Assembly (NCBI GenBank): GCA_018268935.1
Contig: JAFDVS010000015.1
Location: forward strand, 1-64,000
DNA: 64,000 nt
From: Acidobacteriota bacterium
Lineage (GTDB): Bacteria > Acidobacteriota > Terriglobia > Bryobacterales > Bryobacteraceae
Direction of reading: 5' to 3'
Shown here: positions 8,793 to 16,795 of the stretch, one piece after another
Layout: every line of letters starts with the position of its first letter
Position numbering within the stretch: the first letter of the stretch is position 1
Program-made: the position numbers and the translations under genes
Notes under the pieces: generated by a model
Databases searched by the model: none
Told to the model about the DNA's origin: nothing
Seen by the model: the letters and a program-made list of their open reading frames with translations, nothing else

Positions 8793-11033
8793 ATGAACTG
8801 CGTGCCCGAGGCGGAGCGTCAGCAGTACGCCGAGATTGTCCACTTCTTCGATTGGGGAGTAAACATGCGATCGGAGCTGATTCCGATTGCCCGAAAGGTC
8901 CATAAGGACTTCGCGGCTTTGGCGGACAGCGCGCCTGAAGGTCCGGCGTTGATGAAGTTGATCGAGAGTATCCTTCAAGAGGCGGATCGATGGGGCTACC
9001 GAGGAGCGGGAATCGAACCGAAGAAGGGTGACCATCCGATTGAATTGCCCGAAGCTGCCCAGGTCACGCGCGATCAGATGCGAATCTGGGCCGCCTCGAT
9101 CGACACATTGTATTTCGCGCTCGGGCGGTTGGGGACGTATTGCCACTTCCATTTAAAAGAGCAGCGGAAACGGGATCGGGCCGCGGAAGCACCAACCGCG
9201 CCGCCGTTGATGTCCCCGGAAGCCTATCAGGATCTGAAGCGGAAGAATCTGCTGTTGAACGATCTGGAGATTCTCCTGGGCCGGTCACGGCTGGCGAGTT
9301 ATCCATTGCGGATGGAACTGGATCCGACCAACGAGTGCAATCTGCGCTGCCGTGGATGCAGGCACGGGATCACCAAGGATTTTCATCACGTAGAGTTGCG
9401 TCGTGATTACGTGGAGATCCTGAGCGAGGCGTTTCCTTACATCGACTACATGTATCCGATTGGCACAGGGGAGCCGACGATGTCTTCGACATTGCCGCTG
9501 CTGATCAACGAAGCGTCGCGGCATGGCGTGAAGGTGGACATGCTGACGAACGGCACGATTCTGGAGAAAGCGCATTTGCCTTGGGAGAAGTTTTACCGCC
9601 TGGGGATCAGCGTAGATGGCGCAACAGAGGAGACAATGCGCGCGTTGCGCCCGGTGGCTCCGCTGGCGCACGTGCTGCAGTCGTTGAAAGATCTACGGGC
9701 GAAGGCGCCGCAGGCGAGGATCTACACGAAGGTCACCGTTTCGCGAATGAATTATGACGAGCTTCCCGCATTGATGGAGAAGCTGGCCGATTCCGGCGTG
9801 AACGAAGTGATTGTGCATTCGCTGGAGGTGTTCCACCAGGTGCACGAGTTCATTCAAGTGCGCGCGGGTGATCGCGATCACATGATGGAATGCGTGGAAT
9901 CGGCACGGAGAGTGGCGGAAGGACGCGGCATTCATTTCGTGAATGCGCTCAATTTCTCCGGCGCGGCGCGGCATGACGACCGGGGGCTGGATAAGCCGAC
10001 GATGTTCCAGATGCTTAAGGAGAATCCTCTGCCGGTGCTGAAGATTCAGGAACTGGCGTCGATTGCGGAGAGCGTGCGGGGGATTGAGTTCCGCTATTTT
10101 CCAGCGGAGTTGGAGGGATTGCCGGGGTTTAGGCCCGCGCCCGTGGCGGTGGAAAAACCGCGTCCGGCGGCTGTGCGGATTGACACAATAGACAAAGAGA
10201 TCGCCTCTCTGACGAAGGCTGTGCGAGGGCTCCGCGCCGGGCAGGTGCAGGTGCCGTATTGTTTCCTGCCGTGGAAGATGTCGATTGTGGAATCGGACGG
10301 GCGGGCGCGGCCATGCTGCCACTTGGAGGGGCATTTGGACGACGTGGACCAAGCCAATGAATTCCAGGACTTATGGTCGGGGCCCGGGTACGGGAAGTTG
10401 CGCGATTCGATGTTCCACTGGGAGAAGATGCCGAACAACTGCAAGCGCTGCGAGGAGTTCGACCGCAGCGCCTATTCGGCGGACACGTTCGCCTTGGCCG
10501 ACATGTTGGAGGCGCCGGTGCGGATGGCGCCGCGGCATCCGGTTCCGGTGGATGTGACGAAGCTGATCCACACATCGAAGGTGAAGCGCAGTGGATTCGA
10601 GATGCTGAGTTGTACACAAAAAGGGGACACGTACACGATCCCGCCCGGTGGCCAGATCCTGGCTCGATTCGCCAATCCGAAGACGCCGTCCGGTGTGTAT
10701 TATCAGGGGCAATTCCAGATTCGCGGTGGTAGTGTACTGGTGGGTGTGAAGCCGTTGTGGGGCGGCGATATCTGGAACTACATGCTGGACGCGAAACTGG
10801 CCGGATGGCTGGGGGATTGGATCGGGTTGCCGATGCCTCCGCTCACGTTGGACTTCCGTGCTTACAGCGAAGAAGAGTGCTGCGTGTTCCTCTGGGCTCC
10901 CAGTGACAATGCGGGTGACATCACGATCCGCGTCCGCGATTTCACAGGAGTGGTGACGGCTCCTGGGCCGGCCTATGGCGATTCGCTGCAGTTGCGGCAT
11001 TTCTGGTCGGGGGTCACGGCGCAGGGGATGTAA
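8793..11033 (+). CDS. Radical SAM / SPASM-domain protein with extra N- and C-terminal domains
   Basis: 746 residues. Residues 1-160 form a helical region of unknown fold. The radical SAM core follows, with the [4Fe-4S] cysteines Cys182, Cys186 and Cys189 in CNLRCRGC, the GTGEP motif and a conserved LTNGT strand. A SPASM-like segment (about residues 490-570) has PYCFLPW, ARPCCH and NNCKRC, supplying cysteines for auxiliary clusters. The last roughly 170 residues are beta-rich with no recognised family. SPASM enzymes usually modify peptides or small molecules, or act as Fe-S mutases and dehydrogenases. No precursor-peptide-like gene is seen next to it. It is followed by a PLP enzyme 25 nt downstream. 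A GGAG lies 12 nt before the ATG. Confidence 0.88.
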   Translation: MNCVPEAERQQYAEIVHFFDWGVNMRSELIPIARKVHKDFAALADSAPEGPALMKLIESILQEADRWGYRGAGIEPKKGDHPIELPEAAQVTRDQMRIWAASIDTLYFALGRLGTYCHFHLKEQRKRDRAAEAPTAPPLMSPEAYQDLKRKNLLLNDLEILLGRSRLASYPLRMELDPTNECNLRCRGCRHGITKDFHHVELRRDYVEILSEAFPYIDYMYPIGTGEPTMSSTLPLLINEASRHGVKVDMLTNGTILEKAHLPWEKFYRLGISVDGATEETMRALRPVAPLAHVLQSLKDLRAKAPQARIYTKVTVSRMNYDELPALMEKLADSGVNEVIVHSLEVFHQVHEFIQVRAGDRDHMMECVESARRVAEGRGIHFVNALNFSGAARHDDRGLDKPTMFQMLKENPLPVLKIQELASIAESVRGIEFRYFPAELEGLPGFRPAPVAVEKPRPAAVRIDTIDKEIASLTKAVRGLRAGQVQVPYCFLPWKMSIVESDGRARPCCHLEGHLDDVDQANEFQDLWSGPGYGKLRDSMFHWEKMPNNCKRCEEFDRSAYSADTFALADMLEAPVRMAPRHPVPVDVTKLIHTSKVKRSGFEMLSCTQKGDTYTIPPGGQILARFANPKTPSGVYYQGQFQIRGGSVLVGVKPLWGGDIWNYMLDAKLAGWLGDWIGLPMPPLTLDFRAYSEEECCVFLWAPSDNAGDITIRVRDFTGVVTAPGPAYGDSLQLRHFWSGVTAQGM

Positions 11034-11043
11034 CGCACCACGG

Positions 11044-11049
11044 TATACT
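11044..11049 (+). promoter_or_regulatory. TATACT -10 hexamer, leaderless-type
   Basis: TATACT ends 9 nt before the ATG at 11059, and no Shine-Dalgarno lies between. The spacing would place transcription start within a few bases of the start codon. No TTGACA-like -35 is visible. Confidence 0.4.
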
Positions 11050-11058
11050 CTGCTGTGG

Positions 11059-12075
11059 ATGATGGATCAACTGGTGAGTATGGGCGAGGGGAACACTCCT
11101 CTCGTGGAGAGTACGCGTTTCCCCGGGCTGCATTTCAAGCTGGAGACAACCAATCCCTCGGGGTCTTATAAAGACCGCTTCATTGCGGCGGAGCTGAGCC
11201 GGCTGCTGCTGGAAGGGCGGCGGGTCTGCGTTGCTACGTCGTCGGGGAATACCGGTTCGTCACTGGCGGCCTATTGCGCGCGCTATCGAATGCGGTGCGC
11301 GATTCTGGTGAATTCCGACGCTCCGGCGGGGAAGCTCATGCAGATGCAAGCGCATGGGGCGAAGGTGATCCGTATCCCGCAGTTTGTTACGTCGCCGGAA
11401 GTGACGGAGCGTGTGTTTGCGCTGCTGGAGCAATTTGCCGCGAGCGGGCGGGCGGGGCTGGTGGTGTCGGCGTTTCGTTACTGCCCGGGCGGGATGCAGG
11501 GAGTGAAGGCGATCGCACGGGAAATTGTGGAGCAACTCGAAGGCGTGCGGCATGTGTTTGTGCCCGTGGGCGGCGGCGGGTTGTTTGCGGCGGTGAGCGA
11601 TGAGATGCAGGCCATTCAGCCGGAGACGCTGGTCCATGCAGTGCAGCCGGCGGGCTGCCCGACATTGTGGAATGCGTGGCGGGATGGGGTGGATACGATT
11701 ACTCCGGTGGAGAGCACAACCCGAGTGAGCGGCCTATCGGTGCCGTTCGACATTGATGCGGGGTTGGCGCTGCGGACGTTGCGGCAAGGTGGTGGGCAGG
11801 CGTTCGCGGTGAGCGATGAAGCGGTGTTCGCGGCGCAGAGAGATTTGTTGCGGATGGAGGGGGTTTACTCGGAACCCGCTGGGGCGGCGGCGCTCGCTGG
11901 GTATTATCAGGCTCGGGAGAAGGGGATCGTGCGCGATCGCGAGTCCGCGGTGTGTCTGGTGACCGGGCATGGCTTCAAGGATCCTGTTTCGGTGGAGGCA
12001 GCGGCTCGCGAGACCGCAGGCTATACGGCCGATGCGGGGAATCTGATGGCAGTGCTGGATGAGGTGACGCGATGA
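11059..12075 (+). CDS. Threonine synthase-like PLP-dependent enzyme
   Basis: About 338 residues of the fold-type II PLP family (threonine synthase, threonine dehydratase, cysteine synthase). The PLP lysine is in NPSGSYKDR, the phosphate-binding loop is SSGNTGSS, and a Gly-rich loop is seen in PVGGGG. Threonine synthase converts O-phosphohomoserine to threonine, but the protein lacks the long N-terminal domain of classical enzymes, so dehydratase or another beta/gamma-elimination is possible. It overlaps the following M81 peptidase gene by 4 nt (ATGA), suggesting translational coupling. The ATG at 11059 is chosen because a TATACT box sits just upstream. Confidence 0.8.
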   Translation: MMDQLVSMGEGNTPLVESTRFPGLHFKLETTNPSGSYKDRFIAAELSRLLLEGRRVCVATSSGNTGSSLAAYCARYRMRCAILVNSDAPAGKLMQMQAHGAKVIRIPQFVTSPEVTERVFALLEQFAASGRAGLVVSAFRYCPGGMQGVKAIAREIVEQLEGVRHVFVPVGGGGLFAAVSDEMQAIQPETLVHAVQPAGCPTLWNAWRDGVDTITPVESTTRVSGLSVPFDIDAGLALRTLRQGGGQAFAVSDEAVFAAQRDLLRMEGVYSEPAGAAALAGYYQAREKGIVRDRESAVCLVTGHGFKDPVSVEAAARETAGYTADAGNLMAVLDEVTR

Positions 12076-13550
12076 AGATTGGTGTAGCTGGCTTCCTGCA
12101 TGAATCGAATACCTTCCTGGGGGTGCCGACGACGTACGAAGATTTCGTCGCGGCAAGTTTGACCCGCGGGGAAGCGCTGGTGAAGCGCTGGACCGGGGCG
12201 CATCACGAACTGGGCGGGTTTCTCGATGTGCTGTTGGAGGAAGGGGTGACGATCGCGCCACTGCTGGCGACGTTTGCTGTGCCGAGTGGAACGATTGAGG
12301 CCGCGGCGTATGAGCGTATCGCGGGGGAGATGCTGGAGGATTTGCGGGCTGCGTTGCCTTTGGACGGCGTGTTGCTGGCGCTGCATGGCGCTACGGTGAG
12401 CGCGGAGCATCCTGACGCCGATGGGGAATTGCTGCGGCGTGTGAGGGAAGTGGTGGGGCCGGAGATGCCGATCGTAACGACGCTCGATCTGCACGCGAAC
12501 GTGTCGCCGCAGATGATCGCGCTGGCCAATGCCACGGTGGCGTATCGCAGCAATCCGCACTTGGATCAACGCGAGCGCGGGCGGGAAGCGGCTGGATTGC
12601 TGTTGCGCACGCTGCGCGGTGAAGTACGGCCGGTGCAGGCGTTGGAGACTCCGCCGATGGTGATTGCAATTTCGAAGCAGCACACGGCGAACAAGCCGGC
12701 GCGCGGACTGTATGCCGATTTGGAGCATGTGCTGACGTGGCCGGGGATTCTCTCGGCCAGCGTGGCCATGGGTTTCTACTACGCCGATGTGGAAGAGATG
12801 GGTGCCGCGTTTTTCGCGGTGGCCGACGGGGATGAGGCGCTGGCCCGGCGGGCCGCTCGGTATATGGCGAGGCGGGCTTGGGAGCGGCGCGCGGAGTTGA
12901 CCGCGGGGTTGCCGTCGCCGGAAGAGGCCGTGGCCTACGCTTTGAAGGCGGAGCGTGGACCGGTAACGATCATGGATGTCGGCGATAACGTGGGCGCGGG
13001 CAGTCCGGCGAATTCGACGGTGTTGTTTGATGAAGTGCTGCGGCAGAAAGGCCGCAATGCGATGGTGGTGCTGTATGATCCGGTAGCGGTCGATCAGTGC
13101 CTGGCGAAAGGACCCGGGCAGAGTGTACGTTTGCAGGTGGGCGAAAAGCCAGTGGTGATCGAAGGCGTAATTCGCACGTTATCCGATGGGCACTTTGAGG
13201 AACGGCAGGTGCGGCATGGCGGCTGGGGCGCTTGTGATCAGGGGCTGACGGCGGTGGTGGAGACAGCCGAGGAGCATACGGTTGTGCTGACCAGCAGGCG
13301 CATGGCGCCGATGAGCCTGGAGCAGGTGATCAGCGTGGGCGTGCATCCGGAACGGAAGAAGATTCTCATCGCGAAGGGAGTGGTGGCCCCGCGCGCAGCC
13401 TATGAGCCGGTGTCGGCGGAGATTCTGCTGGCCGATACGCCGGGAGTGACCAGTGACAATCCAAAACATTTCAACTACACGCGGCGGCGCGTGCCGCTCT
13501 ATCCGCTGGAATCAGCCGATGCGCTCTACGCGGCGGATGAGAAGGAATAA
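12072..13550 (+). CDS. M81 family metallopeptidase (MlrC-like)
   Basis: 492 residues matching the MlrC family, named after the microcystinase C that cleaves linear microcystin fragments. The start MKIGVAGFLHESNTF, the motif LALHGATVSAEHPDADGELL and the TLDLHANVSP segment are diagnostic of the N-terminal DUF1485 domain. The MlrC_C domain follows, with ITIMDVGDNVGAGSPANST. His and Asp residues in these segments are probable zinc ligands. Most family members have nothing to do with microcystin and their natural substrates are unknown. It is coupled to the upstream PLP enzyme. Its last 39 bases overlap the convergent MFS transporter gene. Confidence 0.88.
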   Translation: MKIGVAGFLHESNTFLGVPTTYEDFVAASLTRGEALVKRWTGAHHELGGFLDVLLEEGVTIAPLLATFAVPSGTIEAAAYERIAGEMLEDLRAALPLDGVLLALHGATVSAEHPDADGELLRRVREVVGPEMPIVTTLDLHANVSPQMIALANATVAYRSNPHLDQRERGREAAGLLLRTLRGEVRPVQALETPPMVIAISKQHTANKPARGLYADLEHVLTWPGILSASVAMGFYYADVEEMGAAFFAVADGDEALARRAARYMARRAWERRAELTAGLPSPEEAVAYALKAERGPVTIMDVGDNVGAGSPANSTVLFDEVLRQKGRNAMVVLYDPVAVDQCLAKGPGQSVRLQVGEKPVVIEGVIRTLSDGHFEERQVRHGGWGACDQGLTAVVETAEEHTVVLTSRRMAPMSLEQVISVGVHPERKKILIAKGVVAPRAAYEPVSAEILLADTPGVTSDNPKHFNYTRRRVPLYPLESADALYAADEKE

Positions 13551-14714
13551 CCCGCTGATGGCGATGGCAGGCATCAGGCCGACGGCCATGAAGACGGGCA
13601 GGTAGCCGAACTTGTCCACGATGATGCCGGTGGCCAGCGTAACCGTGATGTTGACCACGCCTTCGCACATGCCGGTGAGTCCGGTGAGCCGGGCGAGCAC
13701 GGGTGGCGAGAACAGATCGGTGAGCAGGCCGATGTGATTCGCCACTGACGCACCGAGGGCGAAGGTGGCGAGACAGATGAGAGCCATGGCGGAGACTTCG
13801 CCTGGGGCCAGCGGGACGCCGGCGCTGATGAGGCAGAGGCCACCGCAGAGACCGAAGGCAATCTTGCGCGCGCTGTCGATGGGGACGCCGCGGCCGATCA
13901 AGTAGCCGGAGAACCAGCCGCCGGTGAGATTGCCGAGGCCGGCGAACAGGAAAGGGATTCCGGCGTACAGCCCGATCATCTCCATGCTGAAGTGGCGCTC
14001 GCGCTTGAGGTATTCCGGGAGCCAGTACCAATAGAAGTGGACGACCGGTCCGGCGAGCGCCCGGATCATGACGGCGCCCCACACCTGGCGCATCCTGAGC
14101 AGTGGGCCGATGGCGGCTCTCTGCACCGTAGCGGAAGTGGATGCTTGTTTGTCGCGATACCAGAGCAACCAGGGCAAGATCCAAAGCAGCCCGAGGACAC
14201 TGGGGACAACGAACGCCATCCGCCAGCCAAAGCTGGCCGAGAGTTTCACGATCAGGTAGGGGGCGAAGAAGGCTCCGATGACGGTGCCGCTGTTGAAGAT
14301 GCCTCCCGCGAGGGCCCGTTCGCGCGCAGGGAACCATTGCGAGATGACTTTCACTCCGGCCGAGTAGTTGCCGCATTCGCCGACTCCCAGCAGGAAACGG
14401 AAGACAGAGAGTTGAGTGACACTGCGGGCGATGGAATGAAGGCCGTTGGCGATGGACCAGATCACCATCAGCACGGGCAGACCGAAGCGTGGCCCAGCGC
14501 GATCAATCAGCATGCCCGAGGGCACTTGCGCCAGCGTGAGTCCGATCAGGAAGCAGGTGACGATGTAGGAATACTCGGTGTTGGAGAGCTTCAGCTCGTC
14601 GCGGATGGTGGGGGCAAGCACGGCCAGCACCTGGCGGTCGAGGAGGTTGATGGCGATCGAGAAAAACAGCAGTGCAAGAATGCCCCAGCGCTTCCTATCC
14701 GGTGCCGCGTCCAT
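13512..14714 (-). CDS. MFS transporter, anion:cation symporter type
   Basis: 400-residue inner-membrane transporter with 12 predicted TM helices. The N-terminal motif INLLDRQVLAVLAP and the loop RFLLGVGECGNYSA are typical of the ACS branch (hexuronate, glucarate, tartrate and related acids). Its start codon is only 18 bp from the divergent NagB-like gene, so the two may serve one sugar-acid or amino-sugar pathway; this is inference. The stop codon lies inside the coding sequence of the convergent M81 peptidase. A TATCCT hexamer (14721-14726) sits 6 nt upstream of the ATG. Confidence 0.88.
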   Translation of the reverse strand: MDAAPDRKRWGILALLFFSIAINLLDRQVLAVLAPTIRDELKLSNTEYSYIVTCFLIGLTLAQVPSGMLIDRAGPRFGLPVLMVIWSIANGLHSIARSVTQLSVFRFLLGVGECGNYSAGVKVISQWFPARERALAGGIFNSGTVIGAFFAPYLIVKLSASFGWRMAFVVPSVLGLLWILPWLLWYRDKQASTSATVQRAAIGPLLRMRQVWGAVMIRALAGPVVHFYWYWLPEYLKRERHFSMEMIGLYAGIPFLFAGLGNLTGGWFSGYLIGRGVPIDSARKIAFGLCGGLCLISAGVPLAPGEVSAMALICLATFALGASVANHIGLLTDLFSPPVLARLTGLTGMCEGVVNITVTLATGIIVDKFGYLPVFMAVGLMPAIAISGLFLLIRRVERIG

Positions 14715-14720
14715 TTGGTT

Positions 14721-14726
14721 AGGATA
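14721..14726 (-). promoter_or_regulatory. TATCCT -10-like hexamer in an 18-bp divergent spacer
   Basis: On the minus strand TATCCT ends 6 nt before the MFS ATG at 14714. The same bases read on the plus strand are AGGATA, which overlap the Shine-Dalgarno of the NagB-like gene. The sequence may therefore serve one gene as promoter and the other as ribosome-binding site. Confidence 0.35.
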
Positions 14727-14732
14727 AGACGA

Positions 14733-15587
14733 ATGTCAGGCTACGCGGAATTGACGGCACTTTCAGTGGATGAATTGCGGGCTCGGGCGCGGCTGCCCTT
14801 CCGGCTGGTGGAAGATATCCCCACGCTGATGGCGGACTTCGCCTGCGCGATCGCCGATGAGATACAGGCGGCGAATCGTGACGGCCGCCCGGCGCGGCTG
14901 ATTCTGCCTGTTGGGCCGGTGAAGCAATATCCGATGCTGGTGGAGATTACGAACCGCGAGCGGATCGACTGGCGCAACGTGTGGGTATTCCAGATGGACG
15001 AGTTCCTCGATTGGCAGGGGCGGCCGACCGCGGTGAGCGATCCGCTCAGTTTTACGGGGTATGTACAGCGGGAGCTGTTTGGGAAGATCGATCCCGAGCT
15101 GCGGATGCCGGCGGAGCATCACATCGTGCCGCATCCATTCCGCATTGATGAGTTCAGCGAGGCGTTGGAGCGCGTGGGTGGAGCGGATTGCTGCTTCGGT
15201 GGGATTGGCTATCACGGGCATGTGGCGTTCAATGAGCCCTGGATTTCGCGCTGGAACAGGATTACGGTGGATCAGATGCGAGAGTCACTGACGCGGGTAG
15301 TGGCGCTGGGGGATGATTCGATTGTGGTGCAGAGCATTCATTCAGCCGGAGGGAACTCGCATGCCATTCCGCCGATGGCGGTGACTTGCGGGATGCGGGA
15401 TATCCTGGCCGCGCGGAAGATCCGGCTATACTGCGCGGCGGGGGACCGGCACAAGACGATTTTCCGGATTGCAGTAGCGGGGGATGTGACTGCGGATTAT
15501 CCGGTGACGTTGGTGCAGGGGCACGTGAATGCCGAGGTAGTCACGGATGACGCAACGGCTTCGCCGGTTGATGTGGGATTACATTAG
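14733..15587 (+). CDS. Glucosamine-6-phosphate deaminase/isomerase-like protein
   Basis: 284 residues of the NagB/6-phosphogluconolactonase fold. Visible motifs: FQMDEF, equivalent to the NagB catalytic Asp loop; GGIGYHGHVAFNEP, where canonical NagB has GIGxDGHIAFNEP (here Asp is His); and DRHKTIF near the phosphate-binding Lys. NagB opens the sugar ring and converts glucosamine-6-phosphate to fructose-6-phosphate and ammonia. The Asp-to-His change makes a related but different reaction possible. The ATG at 14733 has AGGATAAG upstream; the frame is open far upstream across the antisense MFS gene, which I discard. The stop shares bases with the convergent CDP-alcohol transferase stop. Confidence 0.82.
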   Translation: MSGYAELTALSVDELRARARLPFRLVEDIPTLMADFACAIADEIQAANRDGRPARLILPVGPVKQYPMLVEITNRERIDWRNVWVFQMDEFLDWQGRPTAVSDPLSFTGYVQRELFGKIDPELRMPAEHHIVPHPFRIDEFSEALERVGGADCCFGGIGYHGHVAFNEPWISRWNRITVDQMRESLTRVVALGDDSIVVQSIHSAGGNSHAIPPMAVTCGMRDILAARKIRLYCAAGDRHKTIFRIAVAGDVTADYPVTLVQGHVNAEVVTDDATASPVDVGLH

Positions 15588-16216
15588 GACGAGTGTCGCT
15601 CGGCCTCGGGCACCGCGCGGAGCTGAGCATCTTCGAGGCGCTTGGCTTCCTGGTAGGTGTACACCATGCGGTGAATGACGGTGAGGTTGCCGAGTACGGC
15701 AATCACCCAGAGCACCGGAGCCATGCGGTCGAAGAGACAGCCGATGATCACCAGCACGATGCGCTCCGGGCGTTCCATGAAGCCCACTTTGCAGGTGGGG
15801 ATGGTGTTTTCCGCGCGCGAGCGGGTATAGCTGATCATCACGGACGCGGTCATCACAATAGCGGTCAGCACGACGTAGAAATTGCGGTTGATGGAAGCGT
15901 AGTAAACCAGCAGGCCCATGAGAAGGCCGAGGTCGGAATAGCGGTCCAGCACGGAATCAAAGAAGCCGCCGAAGCGTGTCACCTGATTGGTTTCGCGGGC
16001 GACACGGCCGTCCACCATGTCGAAGATCCCGGCGCCGATGATGACAATGCCAGCCCAGAAGAAATTGCCGAAAGCAAGCAGGATCGCGGCTCCGACGTTA
16101 ATCAGCAAGCCGACGAAGGTGAGAACGTTGGGGTGAATGCGGGACAGCGCCAGGCCGCGCACGATGAGCCGGATCACCTTGTTGCAGGAAGCGCCGATCG
16201 CTCCGGTATACGTCAT
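15584..16216 (-). CDS. CDP-alcohol phosphatidyltransferase family protein
   Basis: 210-residue integral membrane enzyme that joins a CDP-linked lipid to an alcohol acceptor. The signature D-x2-D-G-x2-A-R ... G-x3-D-x3-D is complete in FDMVDGRVAR and GGFFDSVLD, so the metal site is intact. Several hydrophobic helices follow, and the C-terminal tail is polar. The family includes phosphatidylglycerophosphate and phosphatidylinositol-phosphate synthases; the acceptor cannot be read from the sequence. It is last in the run dxr-rseP-greA and starts 51 nt after greA, so it is probably expressed with envelope housekeeping genes. Confidence 0.88.
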   Translation of the reverse strand: MTYTGAIGASCNKVIRLIVRGLALSRIHPNVLTFVGLLINVGAAILLAFGNFFWAGIVIIGAGIFDMVDGRVARETNQVTRFGGFFDSVLDRYSDLGLLMGLLVYYASINRNFYVVLTAIVMTASVMISYTRSRAENTIPTCKVGFMERPERIVLVIIGCLFDRMAPVLWVIAVLGNLTVIHRMVYTYQEAKRLEDAQLRAVPEAERHSS

Positions 16217-16267
16217 GGAAGCCTCCTTTCCGCAGCGCCAGCCAAGCTCACGATTGTAGCAATAAGC

Positions 16268-16735
16268 CTAGCCCTGGTCATGGATGGTAGTTAACTCGAG
16301 GATCTCCACTTCGCGCACGCCGCCGGGAATGGGAATCCGGACCTCGTCGCCTACTTGTTTTCCGATCAGTCCGCGGCCAATGGGAGAAGAGGTGCTGATG
16401 AGGCCTTTGGCCGCATCGGCTTCCTCACTGGTCACCAGCTTGTACGTCAGTTTCGCGTCTTTGGCCAGATCGAGGAGAACAACCTTGGAGCCCAGTCCGA
16501 CGCGATCGCGCGGGATTTTGGTCAAGTCCACCATGGAGAATTCGCGCAGGCGGCCTTTCAACTGAGCCAGGCGGGCATCGACGAAAGACTGGCGTTCCTT
16601 GGCGGCATGATACTCGGCGTTCTCGCTCAAGTCGCCGTGCGCGCGAGCCTTGAGAATTTCCTTAGGCAGTTCGTTACGCAGCTCGTATTCGAGCGCGGCG
16701 ATTTCTTCTTGGAGCTTTTTCTTCAGATCTTCCAT
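16268..16735 (-). CDS. greA: Transcription elongation factor GreA
   Basis: 155 residues with the two-domain GreA layout: an N-terminal coiled-coil finger whose tip carries GDLSENAEYHAAKE (the acidic tip that stimulates RNA polymerase transcript cleavage), and a C-terminal FKBP-like domain ending in PIGRGLIGKQVGDEV. The size is normal for GreA. It lies between rseP and the CDP-alcohol transferase on the same strand with 60- and 51-nt gaps. It rescues arrested RNA polymerase in the cytoplasm. Confidence 0.96.
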   Translation of the reverse strand: MEDLKKKLQEEIAALEYELRNELPKEILKARAHGDLSENAEYHAAKERQSFVDARLAQLKGRLREFSMVDLTKIPRDRVGLGSKVVLLDLAKDAKLTYKLVTSEEADAAKGLISTSSPIGRGLIGKQVGDEVRIPIPGGVREVEILELTTIHDQG

Positions 16736-16795
16736 GCGGGAACAATTCCAGCTTTCGAGGTCAAACTCTCATTATACAAGGTGGATTGATGGGGC

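Noticed and set aside
7572..9152. 526-codon minus-strand open frame across the TIM-barrel gene
   Set aside because: Antisense to well-supported genes, His/Arg/Pro-rich, no recognisable domain.
13992..14732. Upstream extension of the NagB-like reading frame
   Set aside because: The extension is antisense to the MFS transporter; the ATG at 14733 has a Shine-Dalgarno and begins the NagB fold.
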